A DNA stretch of 64,000 bases, from contig NZ_JANFNH010000001.1 in assembly GCF_024436055.1 (NCBI RefSeq), positions 310,001-374,000 of the forward strand. Direction: 5' to 3'. Position numbers and translations under genes: made by a program. This stretch comes from Streptantibioticus rubrisoli (GTDB taxonomy: Bacteria > Actinomycetota > Actinomycetes > Streptomycetales > Streptomycetaceae). The first letter of the stretch is position 1, and each line of letters starts with the position of its first letter. Positions 33,768 through 42,382 of this stretch are shown here, in pieces. The notes under the pieces were generated by a model. It was not told the DNA's origin. It worked only from the letters and a program-made list of their open reading frames with translations, and made no database searches.

Positions 33768-35191
33768 GGTGTGGGACCCGCGCTGAGCAGCGGTCCGGCC
33801 GCGCGCAGCGTCTGCCTGATCCGCTCCAGCGTCTCGGTGTCCCGTGGCACCGGCTCCAGCAGCATCCCGGCCGCGGTGCCCCACCGCCGGGCCACCGCGT
33901 CGGGCTCCTCACCGGTGAGCAGCCCGGCGGCCTGCGCGGCGGCGCCCAACGCCACCAACTCCCGCGCGGCGGGCACCCGTACCGGCCGCCCCGACAGCCT
34001 GCGCACCGTCTCCCGCCATGCCGTGCCCCGGGCGCCGCCACCGACCAGCAGCAGCGGAACCGACGGATCGACCGGTTCGCCACCGGCGCGCAGTACGTCG
34101 TCAACGGCCGTCAACAGCGAGTACGCCGCGCCGTCATAGGCGGCCTGCAGCAACTGGCCGCCACCGGTGTCATGGCGCAGCCCGTGCAACAGGCCCGACG
34201 CGTAGGGGAGGTTGGGGGTGCGCTCGCCGTCCAGATACGGCAACAGCACGGTGGTGCCGCCAGGTTCGACGTCCTCCCGGTCCCGGTCCAGCAACGCCGC
34301 GATCCGGTCGACGGCCAGCGTGCAGTTGAGGGTGCAGGCCAGCGGGAGCCAGTCGCCGCGCGCGTCGGCGAACCCGGCGACGGTACCGGAGGGGTCCCGC
34401 GGCCTGCCCCGGGTGACCGCGTAGACCGTGCCCGAGGTGCCCAGGCTCACCACCGGCACGCCCGGTCGCAGACCAAGCCCCAGCGCCGCCGCCATGTTGT
34501 CACCGGTACCGGCCGCGACCAGCGCACCCTCCCGCAGCGGTGCGCCCGCCCTGACCGTCCCGGCCGCCACGCCCGGGGCCAGCACCTCGGGCAGCAGCGC
34601 GCGGCCCAGCCCGACCCGGCGCAGGATGTCCTGGTCATATCCGTCCGGGGTCCACCAGCCGGTGCCCGATGCGTCGCCCCGGTCGGTGACCGCGGCACCG
34701 GTGAGCCGCTCCGTGAGGTAGTCGTGCGGCAACCGCACCGCGGCCACCCGGTCGGCGGCCTCCGGCTCGTTGGCGCGCAGCCAGGCCCACTTGGCCACGG
34801 TGAAGGCGGCGGTGGGGGCGCTGCCGGTGCGCCGCGCCCACCACTTCGGCGTCAACTCCTCGACCAGGGCGTCGGCTTGGGGCGCGGAGCGCACATCGTT
34901 CCACAGCAGCGCGGGACGCACCGGCACGCCCCGGGAGTCCAGGGCCACCAGGCCGTGCTGCTGCGCGCCGATAGAGACGGCCGCCGCCTGGTCGGCGTGG
35001 CCGGTCCGCCGGACCGCCTCGGCGAACGCGCGCCACCACTGCTCCGGATCGCTCTCCCGGGCCGCTCCGGTGCTCACGGTGTGCGGGGCGCGCCCCTCGC
35101 CCAGCACGGCACCGGTGTCCACGTCCACGGCGACCGCCTTGGTCGCCTGGGTGGAACTGTCCACGCCGACGACCACGCGCTGTACGGCCAT
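33764..35191 (-). CDS. xylB: Xylulokinase
   Basis: XylB phosphorylates D-xylulose to xylulose-5-phosphate for the pentose phosphate pathway. The 475-aa FGGY kinase shows the N-terminal phosphate loop VVVGVDSSTQATKAV. It also has SIGAQQHGLVALD, LLWNDVRS, SLGTSGTVYAV and LLVGGGARGTAWRE near the C-terminus. AGGAGGCAGCG precedes the ATG at 35191. It is divergent from xylA across a 137-bp control region and co-translated with the ROK regulator. Confidence 0.95.
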   Translation of the reverse strand: MAVQRVVVGVDSSTQATKAVAVDVDTGAVLGEGRAPHTVSTGAARESDPEQWWRAFAEAVRRTGHADQAAAVSIGAQQHGLVALDSRGVPVRPALLWNDVRSAPQADALVEELTPKWWARRTGSAPTAAFTVAKWAWLRANEPEAADRVAAVRLPHDYLTERLTGAAVTDRGDASGTGWWTPDGYDQDILRRVGLGRALLPEVLAPGVAAGTVRAGAPLREGALVAAGTGDNMAAALGLGLRPGVPVVSLGTSGTVYAVTRGRPRDPSGTVAGFADARGDWLPLACTLNCTLAVDRIAALLDRDREDVEPGGTTVLLPYLDGERTPNLPYASGLLHGLRHDTGGGQLLQAAYDGAAYSLLTAVDDVLRAGGEPVDPSVPLLLVGGGARGTAWRETVRRLSGRPVRVPAARELVALGAAAQAAGLLTGEEPDAVARRWGTAAGMLLEPVPRDTETLERIRQTLRAAGPLLSAGPTP

Positions 35192-35256
35192 CGCTGCCTC
35201 CTCGCGCACCCGTGCCGCAACCCGCCGCCGCGGGGCTTCCTCGCGGCGCCCGCGCA

Positions 35257-35283
35257 TACTAATTTGTTTGCCGCCCTTACGAA
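35257..35283. promoter_or_regulatory. Candidate ROK/XylR operator between xylB and xylA
   Basis: ACTAATTTGTTTGCC followed by CCTTACGAA is an AT-rich island in a very GC-rich gap. CTAATTTGTTT resembles half of the Bacillus XylR site (TTAGTTTGTTT). Both ATTTGTT and CTTACGA recur, in the opposite order, in the leader of the xylF-like gene at 53053-53083. No promoter boxes are obvious. Confidence 0.45.
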
Positions 35284-35328
35284 TAGGGGTGGCGCCGCTT
35301 CCTCACCTCCGGCAACCGGGAGGCACCC

Positions 35329-36504
35329 ATGACCGACCACCTGACCCCCGTCCCCGAGGACAAGTTCACCTTCGGTCTGTGGACCGTGGGCTGGCAGGGC
35401 CGCGATCCGTTCGGCGACGCCACCCGCCCCGCACTCGATCCGGCCGAGACGGTGCGGCGGCTCGCCGAACTGGGCGCCTACGGCGTCACCTTCCACGACG
35501 ACGACCTGATCCCGTTCGGCAGCGGCGAGGCGGAGCGCGAGGCGCACGTCAAGCGGTTCCGGCAGGCGCTGGACGAAACGGGCATGAAGGTCCCCATGGC
35601 GACCACCAACCTGTTCACCCACCCGGTGTTCAAGGACGGAGCCTTCACCGCCAACGACCGCGACGTGCGCCGCTACGCGCTGCGCAAGACCCTGCGCAAC
35701 ATCGACCTCGCCGTAGAACTCGGCGCCTCGGTCTACGTCGCCTGGGGCGGCCGGGAAGGCGCGGAGTCCGGCGCCGCCAAGGACGTGCGCACCGCCCTCG
35801 ACCGGCTGAAGGAAGCGTTCGACGTGCTCGCCGAGTACGTCCTGGCCCAGGGCCTGCGACTGCGGTTCGCCATCGAACCCAAGCCCAACGAGCCGCGCGG
35901 CGACATCCTGCTGCCGACCGTCGGCCACGCCCTGGCGTTCATCGAACGGCTGGAGCACCCCGAGCTGTTCGGCGTGAACCCCGAGACCGGTCATGAACAG
36001 ATGGCCGGGCTCAACTTCCCGCACGGCATCGCGCAAGCCCTGTGGGCGGGCAAACTGTTCCACATCGACCTCAACGGGCAGTCCGGCATCAAGTACGACC
36101 AGGACCTGAGGTTCGGCGCGGGCGATCTGCGGCAGGCGTTCTGGCTGGTGGACCTGCTGGAATCGGCGGGCTACAGCGGGCCGCGGCACTTCGACTTCAA
36201 ACCGCCGCGCACCGAGGACCTGGACGGTGTGTGGGCCTCCGCCGCCGGGTGCATGCGCAACTATCTCGCGCTCAAGGCGAAGGCCGCCGCCTTCCGCGCC
36301 GACCCCGCCGTCCAGGAAGCGCTGCGCGCCGCCCGGCTCGACCAGCTCGCCCGGCCCACCCTCGGCCCCGGTGAGACGGTCACCGAACTGCTCGCGGACC
36401 GCTCGGCGTTCGAGGACTTCGACCCGGAGGCGGCGGGCCGCCGCGGCATGGCCTTCGAACGGCTCGACCAGCTCGCCATGGACCACCTGCTGGGTCTTCG
36501 CTAA
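35329..36504 (+). CDS. xylA: D-xylose isomerase
   Basis: XylA converts D-xylose to D-xylulose (and glucose to fructose) with two Mg2+ ions. The 391-aa protein is a class I actinomycete enzyme. It has [18 protein letters not shown], the catalytic-base His in [21 protein letters not shown], the metal and Lys site [24 protein letters not shown] and LFHIDLNGQ. It is almost residue-for-residue like the industrial Streptomyces glucose isomerases. ACCGGGAGG precedes the ATG. Confidence 0.97.
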   Translation: MTDHLTPVPEDKFTFGLWTVGWQGRDPFGDATRPALDPAETVRRLAELGAYGVTFHDDDLIPFGSGEAEREAHVKRFRQALDETGMKVPMATTNLFTHPVFKDGAFTANDRDVRRYALRKTLRNIDLAVELGASVYVAWGGREGAESGAAKDVRTALDRLKEAFDVLAEYVLAQGLRLRFAIEPKPNEPRGDILLPTVGHALAFIERLEHPELFGVNPETGHEQMAGLNFPHGIAQALWAGKLFHIDLNGQSGIKYDQDLRFGAGDLRQAFWLVDLLESAGYSGPRHFDFKPPRTEDLDGVWASAAGCMRNYLALKAKAAAFRADPAVQEALRAARLDQLARPTLGPGETVTELLADRSAFEDFDPEAAGRRGMAFERLDQLAMDHLLGLR

Positions 36505-36637
36505 ATCCGTTCGGGTTGGGGACCGGCATCCCTGTGTACCGCGCCTAGGAACCGCACGTACGCTACCTCCCGCCCAGCATCAGCCCTGATGAGCGGTCCT
36601 TGACGGTCCTCGACGAGCAGAACCAGGAGAGACGTCC

Positions 36638-36931
36638 ATGTCCAGTCCGGACGGCCCCGCCGTGCACCTGAACCACCGGACCGACCGGAACCCCGGCCGC
36701 GCCGCCGGCCGTAGCGCGGCGGCCAGGCCGGGGGCGGCCACCGGGCGCCCCCGCTCGCGGCGCGCCGCCAGCGCGCCGCAGCGCCCGGCGCCGCAGCCGC
36801 GCGGCGGCCTCGGCGGCGCGGTGGTGCGGTGCGCGGAACTGATCGCCCTGGTGGGCGTGACGGCGGTGATCCTGCTGGTGGTCTGCGGTATCGCCGGTGG
36901 CATAGCGCTGGCGATCTACATGTACGGCTAG
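36638..36931 (+). CDS. Hypothetical small membrane protein (97 aa)
   Basis: The ATG at 36638 follows ACCAGGAGAG. The first 60 residues are Arg/Ala/Pro-rich and disordered. One C-terminal transmembrane helix follows (LIALVGVTAVILLVVCGIAGGIALAIYMY, about residues 67-95), giving an N-in tail-anchored-like topology. No family is recognised. It stands alone between xylA and a dispersed repeat. Confidence 0.65.
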   Translation: MSSPDGPAVHLNHRTDRNPGRAAGRSAAARPGAATGRPRSRRAASAPQRPAPQPRGGLGGAVVRCAELIALVGVTAVILLVVCGIAGGIALAIYMYG

Positions 36932-36943
36932 GCGCTTCGCGGG

Positions 36944-37041
36944 GTGCGGCGATGTGCTGTCGATCGTCTGCGGCACCGTTGTGGCTGGTCGCGTCCGCGC
37001 GGCGGAGCCGCACATGAACACAGCCCCGCGCCCCTTCGGGG
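36944..37041. repeat. Dispersed Streptomyces intergenic repeat, copy 2
   Basis: It is about 87% identical to 5905-6001, with the same GTGGCTGGTCGCG core and the identical 3' end CAGCCCCGCGCCCCTTCGGG. It lies between the convergent small membrane-protein gene and the response-regulator gene, the same kind of position as copy 1. Confidence 0.7.
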
Positions 37042-37077
37042 GCGCTGGCGAACCGCTTCCGACTGGGCCCAACAACC

Positions 37078-37746
37078 CTACGTGGCCTGGGAGTTCCACC
37101 GGTACAGATGCTCCGGGCGCCCGGCGACGCCGTAGCGCAACTCCACCCGTACCGCCCCATCCGCGGACAGATCGGCGAGGTAGCGCTGCGCGGTCGGCCG
37201 GGACAGGCCGAGTCGGGCCGCGAGTTCGCTCGCGGTCACCGGCTGGTCGGCGCGGCGGACCGCCTCCGCGACCAACTCGGCGGTGGGGGAGGAGCGTTTG
37301 CGCCGGGCCCGGGCGGCGCGGTCGGTGCCGTGCAGCGCCCGTAGCGCCCGGTCCACCTGCTCCTGGTCCAGGGTGCGGTCACCGCCGAGCTGGGCGCGGA
37401 ACCGCGCATAGGACCTGAGCCGCGCGGTCAGTTGCTGGGCGTCGAACGGCTTGATCAGATAACCGACCGCGCCACGGCCCAGCGCCTGGCGTATCTGCGC
37501 CGCGTCCGCGGCCGCGGTCAGCATGATGACGTCCGCCCGCAGCTCGGGCAGCACGCTGGTGCCGAGCCGGTCCGGCAGGTACTGGTCGAGCAGCACCAGG
37601 TCGGGGCGCAGCCGCTGCTCCAACTCGACCGCCTCCCGCGCGCAGTGCGCGGTGCCCACCACCTCGAAGCCGTCCACGCCGCTGGCGTAGCGGGCGTGCA
37701 ACCCGGCGACGCGGTAGTCGTCGTCCACCACCAGCACGCTGATCAT
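37078..37746 (-). CDS. CitB/DcuR-type response regulator
   Basis: This 222-aa protein has a receiver domain: acidic VVDDD near the N-terminus, the phospho-acceptor Asp in LVLLDQYLPD, and the Lys in YLIKPFD. A C-terminal HTH follows with VTASELAARLGLSRPTAQRYL. The CitB/DcuR class controls transport and use of citrate or C4-dicarboxylates. Its start overlaps the kinase stop (ATGA), so the pair is co-translated, and it probably regulates the GntP permease that lies beyond the kinase. Confidence 0.92.
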   Translation of the reverse strand: MISVLVVDDDYRVAGLHARYASGVDGFEVVGTAHCAREAVELEQRLRPDLVLLDQYLPDRLGTSVLPELRADVIMLTAAADAAQIRQALGRGAVGYLIKPFDAQQLTARLRSYARFRAQLGGDRTLDQEQVDRALRALHGTDRAARARRKRSSPTAELVAEAVRRADQPVTASELAARLGLSRPTAQRYLADLSADGAVRVELRYGVAGRPEHLYRWNSQAT

Positions 37747-39377
37747 CGTGCGACCTCCATCGTGTCAACGTGTGGTGCTCCGGTGCCCGGCGGCTCCACC
37801 ACCGATGGGATGCGGGCGATGAAGACCGCGCCGTGGTCCGCGCCGCTCCCGCGCTCCAGCCGCAGCTCGCCGCCGTACTTCCGGACCAGCTGGCGGGCGA
37901 GCGGCAGTCCGATGCCGTGCCCGTCGCGGCCCCGCTCCGGCCGGGTGCTGAAGCCGCTGCGGAACAGCAGGTCCGCGTCCGCCTCCGGCACACCGTCGCC
38001 GCTGTCCACCACGGCCAGGTGCACGGTGTCGCCCTCGGCCAGCACGCTCAGCTCCACCCAGGCGGGGGCGCGCACTCCGGCGGCGGCCGCCCGCAGCGCG
38101 TTGTCCAGTAGGTTGCCGACGACGCTGACCACGTCCAGCGGCTCGGCCAGCCGCCGCGGCAGATGGGAGTCGGCCACCAGCCGTAGCGCGACGCCCAGTT
38201 CGGACGCGGTCGCCGTCTTGGCGGCCAGCAGCCCGCGCAGATACGGATCGGCGATCCGGGCGCCGTCCCGCCCCTCGGTGGCCAGCGGTGCCGCGGCCAG
38301 CTCCCGCAGATAGGCCTGCGCCTCCTCGTTGGCGCCGGTGGCCAGCAGGCCGGAGAGGGTGTGCAGCCGGTTGGTGTACTCGTGCGCCTGGGCGCGCAGC
38401 GCGTCCGACAGCGACCGCAGCGCCGCCAGTTCCCGCTCCAGCTCGTCCAGCTCGGTACGGTCGCGCAGGGTCAGCACATGCCCGAGATCCCGGCCGCCGC
38501 GGCGCACCGGCTGCGCGGTGACCACCAGCAGCCGGTCACCCACCACCAGATGGCTCTGCCGCAGCTCCCGGCGCTCGATGAGCAACTCGCCCAGCACGGG
38601 CGGCAGTTCGGCCACCGGTGTGCCCGGCGGTCGCGGTCCGCCGAGCAGTCGTTCCGCCTCGTCGTTGCACACCGTGACGCGGTCCGCGGTGTCCACCGCC
38701 AGCACACCGTCACCGACGCCGCCCAGCACCGCCCGCTGCTCCCGCAGCAGCTCGGCCAGCTCCACCGGCTCCAGCCCGAGGGTCTGCCGCTTCAGCCGCC
38801 GCGACAGCAGCACCGCCCCCGCCGTGCCGACCAGCAGCGCCACCCCGGCGAACGCGGCGGCCTGCCGGATCAGCGGCACGGCGGCCTGCTGCGCGGTCCG
38901 GGTCCGCACCCCCGTGCTCACCTCGCCGACGACCCGCCCCCGCGGGTCCCGCAACGGCACCTTGGCCCGTGCCGAGTCGCCCAGTGTGCCGCGCTGCACC
39001 GAGACCGACTCCTGGCCGTCCAGGGCGGTCGGCCGGGTGCTCACGGGCTTGCCCAGCTCCGCCGGGTCGGGGTGCGAATACCGGATGCCGTGCGCGTCGG
39101 TGACCACCACGAACAGCATGCCGGTGCGCCGCCTGATCCGTTCGGCCTCCCGCTGGACATCGCCGTTCGGGTCACGGCCGGAAGCGATCCGCCGCACGAT
39201 CACCGGGTTGTCGGCGGTGGTACGGGCCACCGCCAGCGCCCGCTGTGCGTACTGCTGCTCCGACTGGTGCCGGACCAGCATCGCGGTGAGCGTGAATCCG
39301 GCGCCGAGCACCAGCAGCAGCACCGTGATCTGCGCGAGCAGCGCCTGGGTCACGATGCGGGGCTTACGGCGGAACAT
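37743..39377 (-). CDS. CitA/DcuS-type sensor histidine kinase
   Basis: This 544-aa membrane kinase has TM1 (ALLAQITVLLLVLGAGFTLTAML) and an extracellular PASp/CHASE-like sensor (about residues 35-165). TM2 is near 170-190. A PAS domain follows (VLGGVGDGVLAVDTADRVTVCNDEAERLL), then a DHp region with ALRAQAHEYTNRLHTLSGLL (phospho-His in HEYTNRLH) and an HATPase domain (NLLDNALRAA, DGHGIGLPLARQLV). This HExxNxLH kinase class senses citrate or dicarboxylates directly. The ATG at 39377 gives TM1 at once and is preferred over an upstream in-frame start. Confidence 0.93.
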   Translation of the reverse strand: MFRRKPRIVTQALLAQITVLLLVLGAGFTLTAMLVRHQSEQQYAQRALAVARTTADNPVIVRRIASGRDPNGDVQREAERIRRRTGMLFVVVTDAHGIRYSHPDPAELGKPVSTRPTALDGQESVSVQRGTLGDSARAKVPLRDPRGRVVGEVSTGVRTRTAQQAAVPLIRQAAAFAGVALLVGTAGAVLLSRRLKRQTLGLEPVELAELLREQRAVLGGVGDGVLAVDTADRVTVCNDEAERLLGGPRPPGTPVAELPPVLGELLIERRELRQSHLVVGDRLLVVTAQPVRRGGRDLGHVLTLRDRTELDELERELAALRSLSDALRAQAHEYTNRLHTLSGLLATGANEEAQAYLRELAAAPLATEGRDGARIADPYLRGLLAAKTATASELGVALRLVADSHLPRRLAEPLDVVSVVGNLLDNALRAAAAGVRAPAWVELSVLAEGDTVHLAVVDSGDGVPEADADLLFRSGFSTRPERGRDGHGIGLPLARQLVRKYGGELRLERGSGADHGAVFIARIPSVVEPPGTGAPHVDTMEVAR

Positions 39378-39583
39378 GCCGCCAGCGTACGAGACGGCAT
39401 TGTCGGCGCCGGTGGGTGTATGCGGCATGCGCCTGGTGGGCTTCGGTGAGCACAACGCACACAAAGCGCGAAACGCATTCGTCATTCTCAATCAGCACAA
39501 CCGGCCTGGATCTGGCCGCGGTTCGAACTCGGCCCATACGGTGCAAGCCGCAATGGGGGAGAACGGCAGAAGGAGATCCCTGG

Positions 39584-40987
39584 ATGACGGCATTGGCAAC
39601 ATCGGCGGCGAAGGCGGCGGCGATGTCCTGGACCGCGCATGACACCTGGCTGTTGACGCTGGTGGGGATTTCCATGGTTGTGGTCATCCTGGGGATCAGC
39701 TGGCTCAAGCTGCACGCTTTCCTGGCCCTGATGGTCGGGTCCTTCGTCGTCTCACTGCTGTCGGGGCATCCCGTGGCGAAGGCGGTCGACTCCTTCACCA
39801 CGGGAATGGGCGGCACCACGGGCAAGATAGGCGTGCTGATCATCCTTGGCGCGATCCTGGGCCGCCTGCTGGCGGATTCAGGGGGCATTGACCAGATCGT
39901 CCAGACGCTGACCCGGCTGGTCGGAACCGAACGCCTGCCGTGGGCCATCACGTTGGTCGCGGCCGTCGTCGGGCTGCCGATGTTCTTCGAGGTCGGCTTC
40001 GTGATGCTGGTGCCGCTGGTGCTGCAACTGGCGCACCGCGCCAGGTATCCGGTGCTACGGGTGGGCATTCCGGCGATGGCCGGCCTCGCCACCGTGCACG
40101 CACTCGTTCCGCCGCACCCCGGACCGCTGATCGCCGTCCAGGCGGTACACGCCACGGTCGGCCTCACCCTGGTGTACGGGCTGATCGTGGCGGTGCCCTG
40201 CGCGATCGTGGTCGGCCCGTTGCTCACCGCCTACATCTGGCCGCGGGTGAGGGCGCAGATACCCCCCTCCGCGCTGGCGGCGTTCACCACGGGAGCGGGC
40301 GACGAGCCCTCCCGCACTCTTCCGCGCTTCTCGGTCACGCTCGGCACGATCCTGCTGCCCATCGCATTGATGATGCTCAAGGCGATCTGCGACACCGCAC
40401 AACTGGCGCACGGCACGCTCTACTCCGTGCTGGAGTTCCTCGGCACACCGGTCATCGCCCTGCTACTGGCCGTCCTGGTGTCGCTGTTCACCTTCGGCTA
40501 CTCGGTGGGGTCCAGCAGGCAGCGTGTCCAGGAGTCGTTGAGCCGGAGCTTTCCGCCAATCGCCGGTGTACTGGCCATAGTTGGCGCGGGCGGCGGTTAT
40601 TCGCAGGCCCTGCAGGACAGCGGTGTGGACGAGGCCATAGCCACGGCCGTCCGGCACTTCCACGTTCCGCTGCTGCTGCTCGCCTGGCTGGTCGCGGCCC
40701 TGATGCGTACCGCGGCGGGCTCCGGCACGGTCGCCACGGTGGCCGCGGCCGGGATCATCGGCCCCATGGCCCACGGACTGACACCCACCCAGGCCGCCCT
40801 GCTCGCCCTGGCACTGGGCTCGGGCGCGGCGTTCCTGGGCCATGTCAACGACGCCGCGTTCTGGATGTTCAAGGAGTACTTCGGCCTGTCGGTCGGCGGC
40901 ACCCTGCGCACCTGGACGGCGGCGCACACGCTGCTGTCGGTGACCTCGCTGGGGGCGATCCTGCTGGTCAGCGCGGTTGTGACATGA
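39584..40987 (+). CDS. GntP-family permease (gluconate/citrate-type H+ symporter)
   Basis: This 467-aa membrane protein has 12-14 hydrophobic segments. Family landmarks are MVGSFVVSLLSG, GFGSTLGKIG-like MGGTTGKIGVLIILGAILGRLLADSGG and LPMFFEVGFVMLVPLV. HALVPPHPGPLIAVQ and GSGAAFLGHVNDAAFWMFKEY follow. GntP members import gluconate or other sugar acids with protons. An AGAAGGAGAT site precedes the ATG at 39584. It is divergent from the CitA/DcuS-like two-component genes, which probably induce it when the substrate is outside. Confidence 0.93.
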   Translation: MTALATSAAKAAAMSWTAHDTWLLTLVGISMVVVILGISWLKLHAFLALMVGSFVVSLLSGHPVAKAVDSFTTGMGGTTGKIGVLIILGAILGRLLADSGGIDQIVQTLTRLVGTERLPWAITLVAAVVGLPMFFEVGFVMLVPLVLQLAHRARYPVLRVGIPAMAGLATVHALVPPHPGPLIAVQAVHATVGLTLVYGLIVAVPCAIVVGPLLTAYIWPRVRAQIPPSALAAFTTGAGDEPSRTLPRFSVTLGTILLPIALMMLKAICDTAQLAHGTLYSVLEFLGTPVIALLLAVLVSLFTFGYSVGSSRQRVQESLSRSFPPIAGVLAIVGAGGGYSQALQDSGVDEAIATAVRHFHVPLLLLAWLVAALMRTAAGSGTVATVAAAGIIGPMAHGLTPTQAALLALALGSGAAFLGHVNDAAFWMFKEYFGLSVGGTLRTWTAAHTLLSVTSLGAILLVSAVVT

Positions 40988-41038
40988 GGCGGTGAGGTTT
41001 GGCGGCTTGGGGCTTGCGGGGGCTTCGGTGGGCGTGGG

Positions 41039-42055
41039 TCATGCGCGTCGGCGGCGGAGCCTGGTGGTGAGCAGTGCGGTGGCCGCCGCGAGGGTGCCGC
41101 CGATGGCCGTCCAGGTGATGCGGGGGTGGTGGGAGAACAGGAGTTGGGGTGCGCGGCCGTGGGCCTGGGCGTCGAAGACGCCGTGGGCGCCGAAGTCGCG
41201 GCCGCCTTGGCCGTCGAGCGGCTGCCACAGGTTGTGCGGGCGGTCCGGGGGGACCTCCTGGCCGGTCTGCTGCGACTCGTAGCCGGTGCGGGCCAGATAG
41301 CGGTCCAGCAGCCCTGGGGCGACCTTGTTGGCGAGACAGGTGGCGACGGTCGAGGCGCCCACGTAGTACTGCCTGCGCTGCGGGTGGTCGGCGGCGTAGA
41401 GCACCGCGCGGGCGGCGACCTCCGGCTGGTAGATCGGCGGCACCGGCTGCGGATGTCGCGGAAGCCGGGAGAGCACCCAGGAGAACTGGGGGGTGTTGAC
41501 GGCCGGCATCTGCACCACCGTCAGCCGTACCTTGCTCTTGTTGTGCATCAGCTCGCAGCGGATGGACGAGGTGAAGCCGTTCACGGCGTGCTTGGCACCG
41601 CAGTAGGCCGACTGCAGCGGGATGGAGCGCTCGCCGAGTGCGGAGCCGACCTGCACGATCGTGCCCGCCTCGCGGGGCAGCATCCGCGACAGCGCCGCTC
41701 GTGTGCCATGGACGCAGCCGAGGTAGGTCACCTCGGTGACGCGTCGGAACTCCTCGGGCGAGATGTCGGTGAAGGGCGCGAAGACGGAGGTGAAGGCGGT
41801 GTTGACCCAGACATCGATGGGTCCGTACGCCTCCTCCATCGTGCTCGCGGCGGCGTCGACCTGGGAGTAGTCGGCCACATCGGCGGGCAGCACGAGGGCC
41901 CTTCCGCCCGCCTGCTCCACCTCGCGCGCCGCCGCCCGCAGTCCCATGTCCCCACGGGCGATGAGGCCGACATTGGCACCGCGCCGGGCGAACGCGCGAG
42001 CGGTGGCACGGCCGATGCCGCCACTGGCTCCGGTGATGACAACGGTCTGGGGCAT
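41039..42055 (-). CDS. Short-chain dehydrogenase/reductase with C-terminal membrane anchor
   Basis: This 338-aa SDR has the NAD(P) motif TGASGGIG (residues 8-15), catalytic Ser in QVGSALGE and YCGAK (Tyr-x3-Lys). The usual NNAG is altered to NTAF. A long C-terminal extension ends with a hydrophobic helix (ITWTAIGGTLAAATALL) and RLRRRR, suggesting membrane anchoring. This longer membrane-tailed SDR type is often in stress regulons. A SigB-like promoter sits about 70 bp upstream. Substrate unknown. Confidence 0.88.
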   Translation of the reverse strand: MPQTVVITGASGGIGRATARAFARRGANVGLIARGDMGLRAAAREVEQAGGRALVLPADVADYSQVDAAASTMEEAYGPIDVWVNTAFTSVFAPFTDISPEEFRRVTEVTYLGCVHGTRAALSRMLPREAGTIVQVGSALGERSIPLQSAYCGAKHAVNGFTSSIRCELMHNKSKVRLTVVQMPAVNTPQFSWVLSRLPRHPQPVPPIYQPEVAARAVLYAADHPQRRQYYVGASTVATCLANKVAPGLLDRYLARTGYESQQTGQEVPPDRPHNLWQPLDGQGGRDFGAHGVFDAQAHGRAPQLLFSHHPRITWTAIGGTLAAATALLTTRLRRRRA

Positions 42056-42125
42056 GAGCGAGGGCCTTTCTCCACCGAGACGGTGAACGATCCAATCCGT
42101 TTCCGCTGGAGTTCTCCGACTGCGC

Positions 42126-42151
42126 TTAACCCTTGCCCGCCGTGGTCAAAC
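42126..42151 (-). promoter_or_regulatory. SigB-like stress promoter of the SDR gene
   Basis: Read leftward, GTTT (42151-42148) is followed after 15 bp by GGGTTA (42132-42127). This is close to the actinomycete SigB pattern GNNT-N14-16-GGGTAT. It lies about 70 bp upstream of the SDR start. The last bases of the -10 deviate, so this is suggestive only. The rest of 42056-42382 holds no gene that I can see. Confidence 0.4.
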
Positions 42152-42382
42152 CCCACCGCCGCGCACCCACGCCGCTCCACGGCCGCCTGCCGCGGGCCTA
42201 GCGCGACCGTCGGCGTGACCCGGTCGGCGCTCAGGTCGCGCAGCGCTTTTTCACCCTGACGAACCCCGCCGATAGGCCGAACGCCCGGACGCCAGGTTTG
42301 CCGGGAAACGGTAGGGGCTACACAGCAGGCGGCGTTGCCGGAACGCCGTTTCTGCTGCTTCCGCCGGGTGCTCGGGAGGGCC

